A DNA stretch of 64,000 bases from Prolixibacter sp. SD074 (GCF_009617895.1 NZ_BLAW01000001.1:1231001-1295000), one strand, 5' to 3'; shown: positions 26,499-36,660, numbered from the stretch's first letter. Notes: a model not told the origin generated them from the letters alone. Made by a program: numbers and translations.

Positions 26499-26867
26499 AT
26501 GGCTTTAGAATTTTTAACAAAAGACACCTTTAAATCAAAAGTATTTGATTTTGAAAATAATAAGGATTGGAAATTTGAAGGCGATGTGCCTGTTATCATC
26601 GACTTCTACGCTGACTGGTGCAATCCATGTAAAATGGTAGCCCCTATTCTGGAAGAACTTCAGGAAGAATACGGCGAAGACAAACTGAAAATATTTAAAA
26701 TTGACACCGAAGACCAGCGCGAATTGGCTGCAATGTTCGGAATCCAGAGTATTCCTTCACTGCTTTTTGTGCCGGTTGAAGGTCAGCCGCAAATGGCTAT
26801 GGGCGCGCTTCCCAAAGACACATTTGTACAGGCGATCAGCGACGTACTGAAAGTAGAGGCAAACTAA
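26499..26867 (+). CDS. Thioredoxin-family protein
   Basis: A 122-aa cytoplasmic thioredoxin with active site WCNPCK (C41, C44) instead of the usual WCGPC. The fold hallmarks DFYADW before it and the cis-Pro strand IQSIPSLLFV (about 84-93) after it are present. It reduces protein disulfides. It is cotranscribed with an OsmC gene 18 bp downstream and sits opposite a MarR regulator, which suggests an oxidant- or electrophile-responsive operon. The region before the start is A-rich without a Shine-Dalgarno site, as usual in the phylum. Confidence 0.92.
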   Translation: MALEFLTKDTFKSKVFDFENNKDWKFEGDVPVIIDFYADWCNPCKMVAPILEELQEEYGEDKLKIFKIDTEDQRELAAMFGIQSIPSLLFVPVEGQPQMAMGALPKDTFVQAISDVLKVEAN

Positions 26868-26885
26868 TAAAAACAGCATTGTTTT

Positions 26886-27311
26886 ATGAAGCATGAAATA
26901 GGAATTTCCTGGAAAGAAGACATGGCTTTTGAAGCCGAAGTCAACGGGCATAAAATCATGCTGGACGCGGACGAAAAAGTTGGAGGCAAGGATTTGGGCC
27001 CACGTCCGAAGCCGTTAATGCTGACTGCCCTGGCAGGCTGTACCGCCATGGACGTTATTTCCATTTTGAAAAAGATGCGGGTTACCCCCGATAATTTTGA
27101 TGTAACAGTATCCGGCGAACTGAGTGAAGAGCATCCGAAGGTTTATACCAGCATGCACATCACTTATCAGTTCTGGGGAAAAGATTTGCCCATGGAAAAG
27201 CTTGAAAAAGCGGTAAATCTTTCACAGGACCGGTATTGTGGCGTATCGGCTATTTACAAGCAAGCGCTTCCCATTACGTCATCTATCGAGGTGAACCCGG
27301 AAAGAAAATAA
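26886..27311 (+). CDS. OsmC/Ohr-family peroxidase-like protein
   Basis: A 141-aa protein of the OsmC family. The two catalytic Cys positions are in LTALAGCTAMDVISILKK (about 45-62) and QDRYCGVSAIY (about 114-124). OsmC proteins reduce organic hydroperoxides with thiols, and the thioredoxin encoded upstream could supply electrons. It is followed by a strong terminator at 27334. Several OsmC-like proteins have no proven peroxidase activity, so the reaction is inferred. Confidence 0.88.
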   Translation: MKHEIGISWKEDMAFEAEVNGHKIMLDADEKVGGKDLGPRPKPLMLTALAGCTAMDVISILKKMRVTPDNFDVTVSGELSEEHPKVYTSMHITYQFWGKDLPMEKLEKAVNLSQDRYCGVSAIYKQALPITSSIEVNPERK

Positions 27312-27333
27312 CTGTTACAGAAAAATAAATTTT

Positions 27334-27370
27334 AAGTCGCAGCACAGTTCATTCTTGCTGCGACTTTTTC
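27334..27370 (+). terminator. Rho-independent terminator after the OsmC gene
   Basis: AAGTCGCAGCA (27334-27344) pairs perfectly with TGCTGCGACTT (27356-27366) and is followed by a T-run. Confidence 0.85.
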
Positions 27371-27596
27371 ATTTTTATTTCCATCCCTGTCGTCATTCCT
27401 CCAATAGATTTCAAGTCATTATTTGCTTTCCTTGTTTTTACTTTTCGCAATTTTTTTTACTTTTGGCAAGATACATTTTCGACACATTATAAATCTTTTA
27501 TGATGCGAAAATGCATCACCAAGTTGTATCTTTAAAGTTGTTGATGAAAAGTACTCTTACTTCTCGTTCAACACCATTACCACTAAACCACTTACT

Positions 27597-28958
27597 ATGC
27601 TGCAAAAAAAAATCTTTCTCGACGAATCGGAGATGCCACGGCAATGGTATAACCTGGCGGCTGATTTGAAAATGAGCCCTCCCCTCGGACCTGATGGAAA
27701 GCCCATTTCGCCCGAAATGTTGGCACCCGTTTTCCCCATGAACATTATTGAGCAGGAAGTGAGTACCCAACGCTGGATTGATATTCCAGAAAAGGTTCTG
27801 GAACTACTTTCCATCTGGCGTCCCAGTCCGTTGGTTAGGGCTTATGCTTTGGAAAAAGCGTTGGGAACTCCGGCAAAAATCTATTACAAAAATGAGAGTG
27901 TATCCCCGGCCGGAAGCCACAAACCCAACACAGCTGTTGCCCAGGCATATTACAACAAGGAGTTTGGCATCAAACGCATCACTACTGAAACCGGTGCCGG
28001 GCAATGGGGAAGTGCGCTCTCATTCGCCTGTTCCCTGCTGGGGCTTGAGTGCAAAGTTTTTATGGTACGGGTAAGTTTTGACCAGAAGCCTTTCCGGAAG
28101 ATGATGATGAATACCTGGGGTGGTAAATGTATTTCCAGTCCGAGTATGGAAACGGAGGCCGGCCGTGCCGTTCTGGAACAAAATCCGGATACGCCCGGAA
28201 GTTTGGGGATTGCCATCTCCGAAGCCATCGAAGCAGCTGTTACCGACCCAACCGGTGAAACCCGCTATTCGCTGGGTTCAGTTCTAAACCACGTGATGTT
28301 ACACCAAACCATTATCGGTTTAGAAACAAAGAAACAACTGGCCAAAGTGGGCATCAAAAAGCCGGACGTGGTTATTGGATGTTGCGGTGGTGGAAGCAAC
28401 TTTGCCGGACTCTCCTTCCCGTTTGTCAACGACAAAATTAACGGCGCCGACATCGAGATTATTGGTGCTGAACCCGCTTCGTGCCCGACATTAACCAAAG
28501 CTCCCTTCTTATATGACCACGGCGATATTGCCAAAATGACCCCGCTCCTTCCGATGCACAGCCTCGGACATACATTTATTCCGGCCCCTATTCATGCCGG
28601 CGGACTTCGTTATCACGGAATGGCGCCGTTAGTCAGTGCCGCAGTAGAGGCAGGTTTGGTAAATCCGGTTTCTTTGCACCAGAACGAATGCTATAATGCC
28701 GGTGTATTTTTCGCTAAGACTGAAGGGATTATTCCGGCGCCGGAAACCAATCACGCAATCGCGGCCACTATTCGCGAAGCGTTGAAAGCTAAAGAAGAAG
28801 GCAAAGAAAAGACCATTGTTTTCAACTTCTCCGGACACGGATTGATGGATCTGATGGGTTACGATAAATACCTGCGCGGGCAGCTAACTGATTTTGAATT
28901 ACCCGATGAGGAAATTGCCAAAACGCTCGATCTTTTGAAAGATTATCCCAAACCATAA
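27597..28958 (+). CDS. trpB: TrpB2-type tryptophan synthase beta chain
   Basis: A 453-aa PLP enzyme of the TrpB2 subgroup, recognised by the long N-terminus (LFL-type start, about 50 residues more than TrpB1) and [20 protein letters not shown]109 in that motif is the PLP lysine, and [15 protein letters not shown] (about 261-275) is the phosphate loop. It joins indole and L-serine into tryptophan. No trpA or other trp gene is adjacent, as is typical for TrpB2, which may salvage indole. A -7 box TACTTTTG at 27458-27465 is a candidate promoter. The gene ends in its own terminator. Confidence 0.93.
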   Translation: MLQKKIFLDESEMPRQWYNLAADLKMSPPLGPDGKPISPEMLAPVFPMNIIEQEVSTQRWIDIPEKVLELLSIWRPSPLVRAYALEKALGTPAKIYYKNESVSPAGSHKPNTAVAQAYYNKEFGIKRITTETGAGQWGSALSFACSLLGLECKVFMVRVSFDQKPFRKMMMNTWGGKCISSPSMETEAGRAVLEQNPDTPGSLGIAISEAIEAAVTDPTGETRYSLGSVLNHVMLHQTIIGLETKKQLAKVGIKKPDVVIGCCGGGSNFAGLSFPFVNDKINGADIEIIGAEPASCPTLTKAPFLYDHGDIAKMTPLLPMHSLGHTFIPAPIHAGGLRYHGMAPLVSAAVEAGLVNPVSLHQNECYNAGVFFAKTEGIIPAPETNHAIAATIREALKAKEEGKEKTIVFNFSGHGLMDLMGYDKYLRGQLTDFELPDEEIAKTLDLLKDYPKP

Positions 28959-28967
28959 CTGACGAAA

Positions 28968-28994
28968 GGGAGGCAATGGTTGCCTCTCTTTTTT
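28968..28994 (+). terminator. Rho-independent terminator after trpB
   Basis: GAGGCAA (28970-28976) and TTGCCTC (28980-28986) form a stem with a 3-nt loop, followed by a T-rich run. Confidence 0.8.
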
Positions 28995-29174
28995 GCTCTC
29001 CATCCGGCTTTAGGTTCCTTCCGACTTTTCTTATCCGTAAAATTGCTGACAGATGACATTGTCTCCGTCCCATTCTTTCGTTATGTTCGTACTATGCCGA
29101 AATTTCACCATAACCAATAAGGGCAACTTTAGCAACCGGCGTATCCGGAAAACCATAAAACGAACGAAATTCAC

Positions 29175-30845
29175 ATGAAGACTGACATTGAAATTGCACA
29201 CTCCGTGAGCATGATGCCCATCGCATCGATTGCGAAAAAACTGGGCATTGAATTTAACGATTTGGAACTGTATGGAAAGTACAAGGCGAAAATTCCACTT
29301 CGGTTTATCGATAAGGAAAAGGTAAAACAGCATAAGCTGATTTTAGTTTCGGCCATCTCGCCCACACCTGCAGGAGAAGGAAAAACCACTGTTTCCATCG
29401 GGCTTGCGCAGGCGATGAACCTCCGGAATTATCAAACAACTGTTGTCTTGCGTGAACCATCACTTGGGCCAGTATTCGGCATCAAAGGAGGCGCTACGGG
29501 AGGCGGATGGTCGCAGGTACTACCGATGGAAGATATTAACCTGCACTTTACCGGCGATTTTTCGGCGATAGAAAAAGCGCACAATCTCCTGGCTGCCTTA
29601 ATCGATAATAATCTACAGAACAAACAATATTCGCTGGGTATCGATCCCCGCACAGTGGAATGGAAGCGCGTGATGGACATGAATGACCGGGCGCTACGGC
29701 AATTGGTTTTGGGCCTGGGCGGAACCAGCTCTGGTGTTCCCCGCGAAACTGGTTTCGATATCACCGCGGCTTCCGAAATCATGGCCATATTGTGTCTGGC
29801 CGACAATATTGAGGATTTAAAAAAGCGTTTGGGCAATATCTTCATCGGATTTACCTACAGCGGTGAACCTGTCTATGCGCGCGATTTAAAAGCTCAGGGT
29901 GCCATGACGGCACTGCTGAAGGATGCTATCAAACCTAACCTCGTACAAACCATTGAAGGAACTCCCGCCATTATCCACGGCGGACCGTTTGCCAACATTG
30001 CGCAGGGAACCAACTCCATTATTGCTACACGAATGGGACTTTCTCTGTCCGATTATGTAGTGACGGAAGCAGGATTTGGTTTTGATTTGGGTGCCGAAAA
30101 ATTCATCGATATCAAATGCCGTTACGGTGATCTGCAACCTTCGGCAGTTGTTTTGGTTGCCACCGTGCGTGCACTAAAATACCATGGGGGCGCTCCCGCC
30201 GGTTCGCTGAAGGAGGAAAACCTGGAGGCATTGCAAAAAGGTTTTGCCAACCTCGAAAAGCACATCGAAAATATGCTGCAGTTCAAGGCTTGTCCGGTAG
30301 TCGCCATTAACCGTTTTACTTCGGATACCGATGCAGAAATCAATTTGATTGTGGAAAAATGCAAATCGATGAGTGTAGACGTATCTCCCATTAATGTATG
30401 GGGCAAAGGTGGAGAAGGTGCACTTGAACTGGCAGATATCATTACCCGAACATGTGAACGATGCGAGAATCAAATCACTCCGCTTTATGACTGGAACTGG
30501 GATGTTCAGAAGAAAATCGAGACAGTCGCTAAACGAATTTACGGAGCTGAGGCCATCGATTTTACCAGTCAGGCAAAAAAGGATTTAAAAAAGATTGAAA
30601 AGCTGGGGCTTGACAAACTGCCGGTTTGTATTGCCAAAACGCAAAAATCGCTTTCCGATAATCCGGCATTGCTGGGCCGCCCGAAGGATTTCGTGGTAAC
30701 GGTACGCAACATAGAAATTGCATCGGGCGCAGGTTTTGTCATCCCCATTACGGGAAACATTATGCGAATGCCCGGATTGCCTGCCAAACCAGCTGCAGAA
30801 AATATCGATATCGACAACGAAGGAAATATTACCGGTTTGTTCTAA
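29175..30845 (+). CDS. fhs: Formate--tetrahydrofolate ligase
   Basis: A 556-aa cytoplasmic enzyme, the usual family length. It makes 10-formyl-THF from formate, ATP and THF for one-carbon metabolism. The P-loop-like TPAGEGKTT is at residues 64-72. LREPSLGPVFGIKGGATGGG (about 95-114) and GEIMRMPGLP-like GNIMRMPGLP near the end are family hallmarks. It lies alone, with 216 bp upstream and 94 bp downstream. No folD is visible next to it. Confidence 0.97.
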   Translation: MKTDIEIAHSVSMMPIASIAKKLGIEFNDLELYGKYKAKIPLRFIDKEKVKQHKLILVSAISPTPAGEGKTTVSIGLAQAMNLRNYQTTVVLREPSLGPVFGIKGGATGGGWSQVLPMEDINLHFTGDFSAIEKAHNLLAALIDNNLQNKQYSLGIDPRTVEWKRVMDMNDRALRQLVLGLGGTSSGVPRETGFDITAASEIMAILCLADNIEDLKKRLGNIFIGFTYSGEPVYARDLKAQGAMTALLKDAIKPNLVQTIEGTPAIIHGGPFANIAQGTNSIIATRMGLSLSDYVVTEAGFGFDLGAEKFIDIKCRYGDLQPSAVVLVATVRALKYHGGAPAGSLKEENLEALQKGFANLEKHIENMLQFKACPVVAINRFTSDTDAEINLIVEKCKSMSVDVSPINVWGKGGEGALELADIITRTCERCENQITPLYDWNWDVQKKIETVAKRIYGAEAIDFTSQAKKDLKKIEKLGLDKLPVCIAKTQKSLSDNPALLGRPKDFVVTVRNIEIASGAGFVIPITGNIMRMPGLPAKPAAENIDIDNEGNITGLF

Positions 30846-30939
30846 AACGCGTTACCTAACCAACAAACCTTTGCTTTCCTGTTCAGTTATTAAATAATGA
30901 AAGACAAATTGATTTAGTTAAACTCAAAAATATTGTGCT

Positions 30940-31809
30940 ATGAAAATCGCATTTATCGGATTAGGAATTATGGGAAGCCGGATGGCTAAAAATCTGGTAA
31001 AAGAGAATCTGGATGTAACGGTTTACAACCGGACGCGCTCAGCCGCCGACCAACTGGTCAAACTAGGCGCCACTATGTCTAAATCGGCAGCTGATGCTGT
31101 TAAGGACGCAGACGTGGTCATTTCGATGCTCTCAACGCCAGGCGTGGTTCACGATATTGCCTTTAGCGACTCAGGTTTTGTTAAACACATGAAGCAAAAC
31201 GCTCTTTGGGTGGATTGCACGACTGTCGATCCCGGTTTTTCGCGCGACGCCGCAGCCAAAGCCAGAAGCTACAACGTCCGCTTCATGGATGCACCGGTAA
31301 GCGGAAGCAAAATCCCGGCTGAAAAAGGTGAACTCGTATTCCTGGTAGGTGGGGCCGCTCATGACATGCAAGAGGTTCAATCGCTATTCGATATCATGGG
31401 AAAGAAAACAGTTCACGCTGGGGATACCGGAATGGGAACTTCACTGAAAATGTTGGTCAATTCACAACTGGCCCAAGCCATGGCCGTTTTTGCCGAGTCG
31501 GTTGTTTTGGGTGAAAAGATGGGGTTCTCCCGCGACTTTCTGCTCGAGTTCCTATCAGCCCTGCCGGTAACGCCTCCATTTATCAAGGCAAAAGCCGACA
31601 AAATTAAATTGAACGACTATTCGGTTGAGTTTCCTTTGGAGTGGATGCAAAAGGACCTTCACCTGCTTGGATTGACTGCATATGACAACGGTGTGCCACA
31701 ATTTATGGCATCGGTAGCCAGCGAAATTTATGCATCGGCAAAAGCAGACGGTTTTGCCCGGGATGATTTCTCCGCTATAATTAAATCGCTTGAAAAACGG
31801 GCAAAATAG
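30940..31809 (+). CDS. NAD(P)-dependent beta-hydroxyacid dehydrogenase
   Basis: A 289-aa oxidoreductase of the 3-hydroxyisobutyrate dehydrogenase/glyoxylate reductase family. The Rossmann motif GLGIMGSRMA lies at 7-16, the substrate-binding DAPVSGSKIPAEKGEL at about 117-132, and the catalytic Lys is K170 with N174 in SLKMLVNSQ. NR-T after the second strand (YNRTRS, 29-34) suggests NADPH preference, as in glyoxylate/succinic semialdehyde reductases. Its exact substrate cannot be decided. It ends in its own terminator. Confidence 0.9.
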   Translation: MKIAFIGLGIMGSRMAKNLVKENLDVTVYNRTRSAADQLVKLGATMSKSAADAVKDADVVISMLSTPGVVHDIAFSDSGFVKHMKQNALWVDCTTVDPGFSRDAAAKARSYNVRFMDAPVSGSKIPAEKGELVFLVGGAAHDMQEVQSLFDIMGKKTVHAGDTGMGTSLKMLVNSQLAQAMAVFAESVVLGEKMGFSRDFLLEFLSALPVTPPFIKAKADKIKLNDYSVEFPLEWMQKDLHLLGLTAYDNGVPQFMASVASEIYASAKADGFARDDFSAIIKSLEKRAK

Positions 31810-31870
31810 ATGAATTTCCCATACCTTAAATTAGATCGAAGAGACAAGACAATACGAGGAACCGGGAATG

Positions 31871-31908
31871 AAAAAGGGGCGATGTTGAGACATCGGTCCC
31901 TTTTTTTG
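31871..31908 (+). terminator. Rho-independent terminator
   Basis: A GC-rich hairpin (GGGCGATGT pairing with ACATCGGTCCC with one bulge) is flanked by an A-run and a T7 run, so it could work in both directions. Confidence 0.8.
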
Positions 31909-31992
31909 CGTCATTCAAATATGCGTAAGACCGTATTTCATCCAAAAGGCCTGATATTTGTTGTTTAGTTACGGGCTATTTATTTAACAGGC

Positions 31993-33003
31993 ATGAAAAT
32001 CATTCCATTTTTTGCTTTACTTATTGTTTCCTTCAATCTCTTTCACGGGATTGCGTTGTTCCAAAATGTGCCAGGACCTGAAGTTACTTTGGACCAAAAA
32101 ATCAGGGCTTATCATATTTCACGGGAAAAATTTGCCTACTACCAGGTCCTGAACAACAAAGAACACCGGTTAGGTACCTACCGGGATGACGATTTAATGC
32201 TTTTATCAAAGATCATCCTGCTACAGCGCATCAACGAAAGCCGGGAAAAATATCATGTCCCTTCACTGAAACTGGATATTCTGGCCAGCCGCGTAGCCAA
32301 CAAAATGAGCCGCGAATCGTGTGACAATGGCTATTATGGCCACTGGAACCTGGCCGGTGAGAGACCTTACCACCGATACGCTTTTGCCGGCGGTACCGAC
32401 CATTTATCGGAAAATGCTTCTGCTTTAATTACGACCGGACGGATTTCGCCTGATTTCGACGATATTGTCAAATTAATGGAGAATGCTCACTCTGGTTTCA
32501 TGGAAGAGAAGGCCCCTGGTGATGGCCACAAGCAAACAGTCATCGGCCCGTTTCATAACTACGTTGGAATTGGGACAGCCTGGTGCGGGCAAGGCTTCCG
32601 GTATTACGAAGAATACCTCGACCGCTATCTACAGTTTGGTCCGTTTCAGCAAACCATCAAAAAGGGAGAAACGGCTGCGATACAATTCCGATTGCTGGAT
32701 AAGAAGCTTTACCCGTATGTCATCATCGGCTACTATGAACCGCCGCTGAAGCCCATGAGCCGCGCCCAAATCAACCGATTGAACAGCTACAATGACTTCA
32801 CCGAAGCGATTGCCTTCCAGTTATGGCCCTGGGAAATTCCATCCGCCAATCGCGACGGTTATATCACTCTCCGGAAACGCTTCACCAAAAAAGGGCTGTA
32901 CTACATTCAGGTTTATCTGAGTAAAGAACCATATCAAGGTGGAAGGAGAGCCAGTAGCCGTGGAAAAATCCAGGCTTCAGGAATTGTCATCAAGGTAGAA
33001 TAA
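31993..33003 (+). CDS. Exported CAP/SCP-domain protein
   Basis: A 336-aa secreted protein with a signal peptide (about 1-20). A CAP (SCP/PR1-like) domain covers about 70-215, with the conserved YYGHWNLAGERPYHRYAFAG and DHLSENASA segments, GHKQTVIGPFHNYVGIGTAW and a following beta-rich C-terminal part (about 215-336). CAP proteins often bind lipids or sterols or act at the cell envelope. The bacterial role is unclear. It is convergent with the rubrerythrin gene across a shared terminator. Confidence 0.8.
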   Translation: MKIIPFFALLIVSFNLFHGIALFQNVPGPEVTLDQKIRAYHISREKFAYYQVLNNKEHRLGTYRDDDLMLLSKIILLQRINESREKYHVPSLKLDILASRVANKMSRESCDNGYYGHWNLAGERPYHRYAFAGGTDHLSENASALITTGRISPDFDDIVKLMENAHSGFMEEKAPGDGHKQTVIGPFHNYVGIGTAWCGQGFRYYEEYLDRYLQFGPFQQTIKKGETAAIQFRLLDKKLYPYVIIGYYEPPLKPMSRAQINRLNSYNDFTEAIAFQLWPWEIPSANRDGYITLRKRFTKKGLYYIQVYLSKEPYQGGRRASSRGKIQASGIVIKVE

Positions 33004-33006
33004 AGA

Positions 33007-33036
33007 AAGGCTTCCCTGAATAAACAGGAAAGCCTT
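33007..33036. terminator. Bidirectional terminator between CAP and rubrerythrin genes
   Basis: AAGGCTTCCCTG (33007-33018) pairs with CAGGAAAGCCTT (33025-33036), one mismatch, 6-nt loop, three bases after the CAP stop. Confidence 0.65.
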
Positions 33037-33097
33037 CATCTCAATTAATCAACCAATCGTTTCAGTAGCACTGCAACAAAATGATTTTTTCCAACAT

Positions 33098-33724
33098 TTA
33101 AAGTTTCAGTGTAACAAATTTTTCATTCGGCGTCATGCAAATACCGCAACGGGCTGGACCTTGTCCGGCATAGGTGTTGCCACAGACCAAACAAACCTGG
33201 TAAAGCGACGGCATACTATTTACCTGATTATTATCCAATGAATTAAGTGCATTTTCATACAACTCTTTGTGCTTTTTCTCTGTCTGGAATGCGTAGTTGA
33301 ATGACATCATGGCGATGTTTACCTTTTCGTTCGATGCATCTTTCAAAAAGTTAGGATACATCGTTGCCACCTCGTACGATTCTCCCTCGATGGCATTCTT
33401 CAAATTTTCACGCGTACTTTTCACATCAAACTCCGGATTTACTTCCGGAACTTCGGCACCCAACTGCTTCAATGCCGATTGATGGTTTCCTGCGTGGACT
33501 TTTTCGGCTCTCGAGGCAGCGTCAAATAACAATGCAATTTTTGGATAGCCTTCTTCTTTTGCCTTTTTGGCGAAAGCCGCATACTTGGCATGTGCTGTGC
33601 TCTCACCCGTGAAAGCGTCCTGTAAATCTTTCACGGTTTGTGTATTTTCTGCTGCAAAAGCAGGTGTAATCCCCAGCATTAATACAAATGCCAGTAACAG
33701 GGAAGAAATTTCTTTTTTCATCAT
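33098..33724 (-). CDS. Exported rubrerythrin-family protein
   Basis: About 208 aa, starting at MMKKEISSLLLAFVLMLGIT. Two adjacent ATGs (33724, 33721) precede a clear signal peptide ending FAAEN. The ferritin-like domain has E and ExxH positions (DAFTGESTAHAKYAAFAKKA, EKVHAGNHQ, EGESYEVATMY, TEKKHKELYENA). The C-terminal rubredoxin-like knuckle has four Cys (CLVCGNTY, ARCGICMTPNE). Rubrerythrins reduce hydrogen peroxide and are normally cytoplasmic. Export to the periplasm is the odd feature. It is downstream of the two-component pair in the same direction. Confidence 0.88.
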   Translation of the reverse strand: MMKKEISSLLLAFVLMLGITPAFAAENTQTVKDLQDAFTGESTAHAKYAAFAKKAKEEGYPKIALLFDAASRAEKVHAGNHQSALKQLGAEVPEVNPEFDVKSTRENLKNAIEGESYEVATMYPNFLKDASNEKVNIAMMSFNYAFQTEKKHKELYENALNSLDNNQVNSMPSLYQVCLVCGNTYAGQGPARCGICMTPNEKFVTLKL

Positions 33725-33819
33725 GGTCAATATCTGTTTTGTTTTTTGTTTATTATGAGAACAAATCTAACACACCAATCATAAGACTTGTCTAAAGAGA
33801 AACTTAAGAACAGCTTAAA

Positions 33820-35232
33820 TCAGATAAAAATATCCGTTTCTACACGATTTTCTTGAGGAAAGTACAAGGTAAACCGGGTACCTTTTCCGGGCCCACTCTC
33901 CACTTCCGGCCGAATGTGCAGCAATCCGCAAAATCGACGGACCAGCGCCAGGCCAAGGCCATTACCTTCGATAACGGAATTCCGGGATTCGTCAACACGG
34001 TAAAAGCGGTCAAAAATCCCATTCAATGCATGTTCGGGAATACCGGGACCTTCATCGGCTATCGTCAGGCTGGCAATTTTTCCCTGTTTCTTCAGAGAGA
34101 TAGATATTTTTGAATTGGCCGGACTGTATTTAATGGCATTCGTAATCAAATTCTCCACAATTTGCTCTACCATAAACCGATCGGTTTGCAGAACAATCTC
34201 CGGTGTCAAATCCAGTGCTAACTGTAAATTATTTTCAGCAAACCGGCTTTCGAACCGGGCCAGGACACCTTCCAGCAAATCCTGAACACCGACATTCGAC
34301 AAATTAACCGGAGCTTCATCCCCTTCGTACCGGGCCAGCAGTAAGAGCTTGTCCACCAAATCCGACATCCGGTTCACTTCGGATAAACTGCTACTGATTT
34401 TTTCGATGTAATATTCCGGCTCACGATTTTTCCTCAGCATCACCTCCAGTGTTCCCTTCAAAATAGAAAGTGGTGTCCGCAATTCATGGGAAGCATCTGA
34501 TGTAAATTGCTCTTCGCGAATTACGGCATCTTCCAGTCGTTCCAGCAATTGATTGATTGTCTGGGTGAGCGTATAAAGTTCGTCTTTGTGCAAAGGCAAC
34601 GGAATGCGTTCACTCAAATTCTCCCTGCTTATTTTTTCTGCTGTTTCGGTCAACCTGTACACCGGATGGATACTTCGGCGGGCAATGAGGCTTGTTGTAA
34701 AAAAGAGCAGCACCAGGACAATCGGAAACGCCAGAATTAATACGCCTCGTAAGTTCCTCATGACAACCAGGGTACCTTCGATCGGAACAGCAATTTCGAC
34801 GTAGCCTTTCAATTCATTCAACGAATCAAAAATCGGTGACTGCAATTGCCGGACCGGCTGTTTGGAAAGTGTGCTGTTAATAAAAAACCGCGTTTTCCGG
34901 TGCATATAAACATTCAGCGAATCACCGGACAGATTAGGTGTGCGCCGCACAATCTGTCCATCCTCATCACTCACCTGTATAAAGGTAGGATTTACCTCAA
35001 CCTGCCCATGTTCGTTTTCGTTCCACTCATAACGATTGGTAAAGACAATTTCGTCACTCAACAATACCACATCACCGTTTAATTCATTTGCTTCTGCTGT
35101 CAGTTCCGAATCGAGATGCCGATATACACTTTGATGTACCACCATGTATATGAAAAAAAACACCACCATCGTCAAAATTGCAGTGGTTCCCATGTAATAC
35201 AGAGCAATTCGGTTGCTATAGCTAAGTCTCAT
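33820..35232 (-). CDS. Sensor histidine kinase
   Basis: A 470-aa membrane kinase of the CusS/OmpR-partner type. TM1 covers about 12-32, a periplasmic domain of about 130 residues follows, and TM2 covers about 163-183. HAMP spans 184-236. The HisKA domain has phospho-acceptor H249 in SHELRTPLS, and the HATPase domain shows N (NLITNAIKYSP), DEGPGIP and GNGLGLALV. It ends before the rubrerythrin gene and lies 23 bp after the response regulator gene. The signal is unknown; closeness to metal and redox genes makes metal or envelope stress a guess. Confidence 0.93.
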   Translation of the reverse strand: MRLSYSNRIALYYMGTTAILTMVVFFFIYMVVHQSVYRHLDSELTAEANELNGDVVLLSDEIVFTNRYEWNENEHGQVEVNPTFIQVSDEDGQIVRRTPNLSGDSLNVYMHRKTRFFINSTLSKQPVRQLQSPIFDSLNELKGYVEIAVPIEGTLVVMRNLRGVLILAFPIVLVLLFFTTSLIARRSIHPVYRLTETAEKISRENLSERIPLPLHKDELYTLTQTINQLLERLEDAVIREEQFTSDASHELRTPLSILKGTLEVMLRKNREPEYYIEKISSSLSEVNRMSDLVDKLLLLARYEGDEAPVNLSNVGVQDLLEGVLARFESRFAENNLQLALDLTPEIVLQTDRFMVEQIVENLITNAIKYSPANSKISISLKKQGKIASLTIADEGPGIPEHALNGIFDRFYRVDESRNSVIEGNGLGLALVRRFCGLLHIRPEVESGPGKGTRFTLYFPQENRVETDIFI

Positions 35233-35255
35233 TCGTAGGTTTCGTGTTTGTGATT

Positions 35256-35930
35256 TTAGTCCTCCTGTATAATGTAACCGACACCACGGATGGTGCGGAT
35301 AAATCCAGGCTCATCTTTCTGATCGATTTTCTTTCGAAGAGAATTGATGTACACATCAATCACAGACGTATCATAATCGAAATGGATATCCCACACATGC
35401 TCAATTATCCGGGTACGGGAGCAAGCCTTACCCTTGTTCCGAAGCAAAAATTCCAACAACGCGAACTCTTTTTGCGTTAATTGAATTTCTTCCTCACCAC
35501 GAAAAACCCGATGCGTATTCAAATCCATGACCAATTTTCCGGTACTTAAACGGGAAGTTTCGCCTGAAGGCTCGCGTAACTGAACCCTTATCCTGGCCAA
35601 CAACTCTTCAAACGAAAAAGGTTTTCGAATATAATCGTTGGCTCCCATTTCCAGCGCGAATACAGCATCTTGCACGGTATCGCGAGCTGTCAGAAAAATG
35701 ACCGGCATTTGCAGGCCTTCTTCACGAATCTGCCGAACAATCTCCACACCGCTCATCCCGGGCAACATCCAATCGACCAGTAATAAATCGTACTCTTCAC
35801 CATTATCCATAGCCATCTCCTGTCCCTTAATTCCATCTTCTGCTACATCAACGGCGAAAGATTCTTCTTCGAGGCCCTCTTTCAGGAACCTGGCAATACC
35901 AGGCTCATCTTCAATGACCAAAATACGCAT
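35256..35930 (-). CDS. OmpR-family response regulator
   Basis: A 224-aa regulator. Its receiver domain (1-115) has the acidic pair E7/D8, phospho-acceptor D53 (LLLVDWMLPGMSG), T81 (FLTARD) and K103. The winged-helix DNA-binding domain (about 128-222) has LTQKEFALLEFLLRNKGKAC and the YDTSVIDVYINSLRKKID recognition helix. It is paired with the kinase gene 23 bp downstream. Confidence 0.95.
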   Translation of the reverse strand: MRILVIEDEPGIARFLKEGLEEESFAVDVAEDGIKGQEMAMDNGEEYDLLLVDWMLPGMSGVEIVRQIREEGLQMPVIFLTARDTVQDAVFALEMGANDYIRKPFSFEELLARIRVQLREPSGETSRLSTGKLVMDLNTHRVFRGEEEIQLTQKEFALLEFLLRNKGKACSRTRIIEHVWDIHFDYDTSVIDVYINSLRKKIDQKDEPGFIRTIRGVGYIIQED

Positions 35931-35960
35931 AGTGAACCAGACTAGTTGTTAGATAAGGTA

Positions 35961-36410
35961 TTAGTTGTTTCCGAAACTGAGTTCGACGCCGGCAGCATGT
36001 TTGTATACCAACTCACCTCCATAATATCCGGTACGGGCAACTGACAAAACGGTCGCGAGAAAAAAAACCAGTGCCAAAGTTTTTAATGCACCCCTGTATT
36101 TTTTAAACCAAACCAGAACAATCCGAAAAGCCGAAGTGATTAAGGCGAGCCACAATGTCAATGTTCCGGCATCTTCGTGCACTTCAACGGCTTGTCCCAA
36201 TGCGCCCGCTTCAATGCCATCACCTGCCATGTGCCCGGTAATAACTGCAGCAATTGCCCCGAGCGTTCCCAAAATTAATAAATAAAATCCGGCACGGGTA
36301 AAGAATTCCTTCTTTACAAACAGCCCAAGGACATCTGAGAAAAATCCAGCCAGTAACAACGCAATGGGGAAGTGTACCAACATAGGGTGGATGTGCGAAA
36401 TATCAATCAT
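35961..36410 (-). CDS. DUF2231-family membrane protein
   Basis: A 149-aa inner-membrane protein with four predicted helices (about 10-32, 40-62, 82-102, 108-128). It has the family start HIHPMLVHFPIALLLAGFFS and GHMAGDGIEAGALG between helices 2 and 3. The conserved His could bind heme or metal, but function is unknown. It is 30 bp upstream of the response regulator in the same direction, so it probably belongs to that operon. Confidence 0.8.
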   Translation of the reverse strand: MIDISHIHPMLVHFPIALLLAGFFSDVLGLFVKKEFFTRAGFYLLILGTLGAIAAVITGHMAGDGIEAGALGQAVEVHEDAGTLTLWLALITSAFRIVLVWFKKYRGALKTLALVFFLATVLSVARTGYYGGELVYKHAAGVELSFGNN

Positions 36411-36660
36411 AACGTTTAGTTTTTTAATGAATTTAAAATGTTAAAACTAACAGGGAATAACTTATTCTGCCGCGTCATATCAAGTTGTATATTTTCGGAA
36501 ATTAAAATCATAAGTAAAATCAAGGCGACTGTAACTTGCTTAGTTTCTGATAAAGAAACAATAGCTAGTCTTAATTGGTTCTCTATATAAACTTAAAATA
36601 TGCTTAATTCTGTATAGAGCAGAATAAAAGCATGGCATACATCTTGCAAAGGAAAAAATT

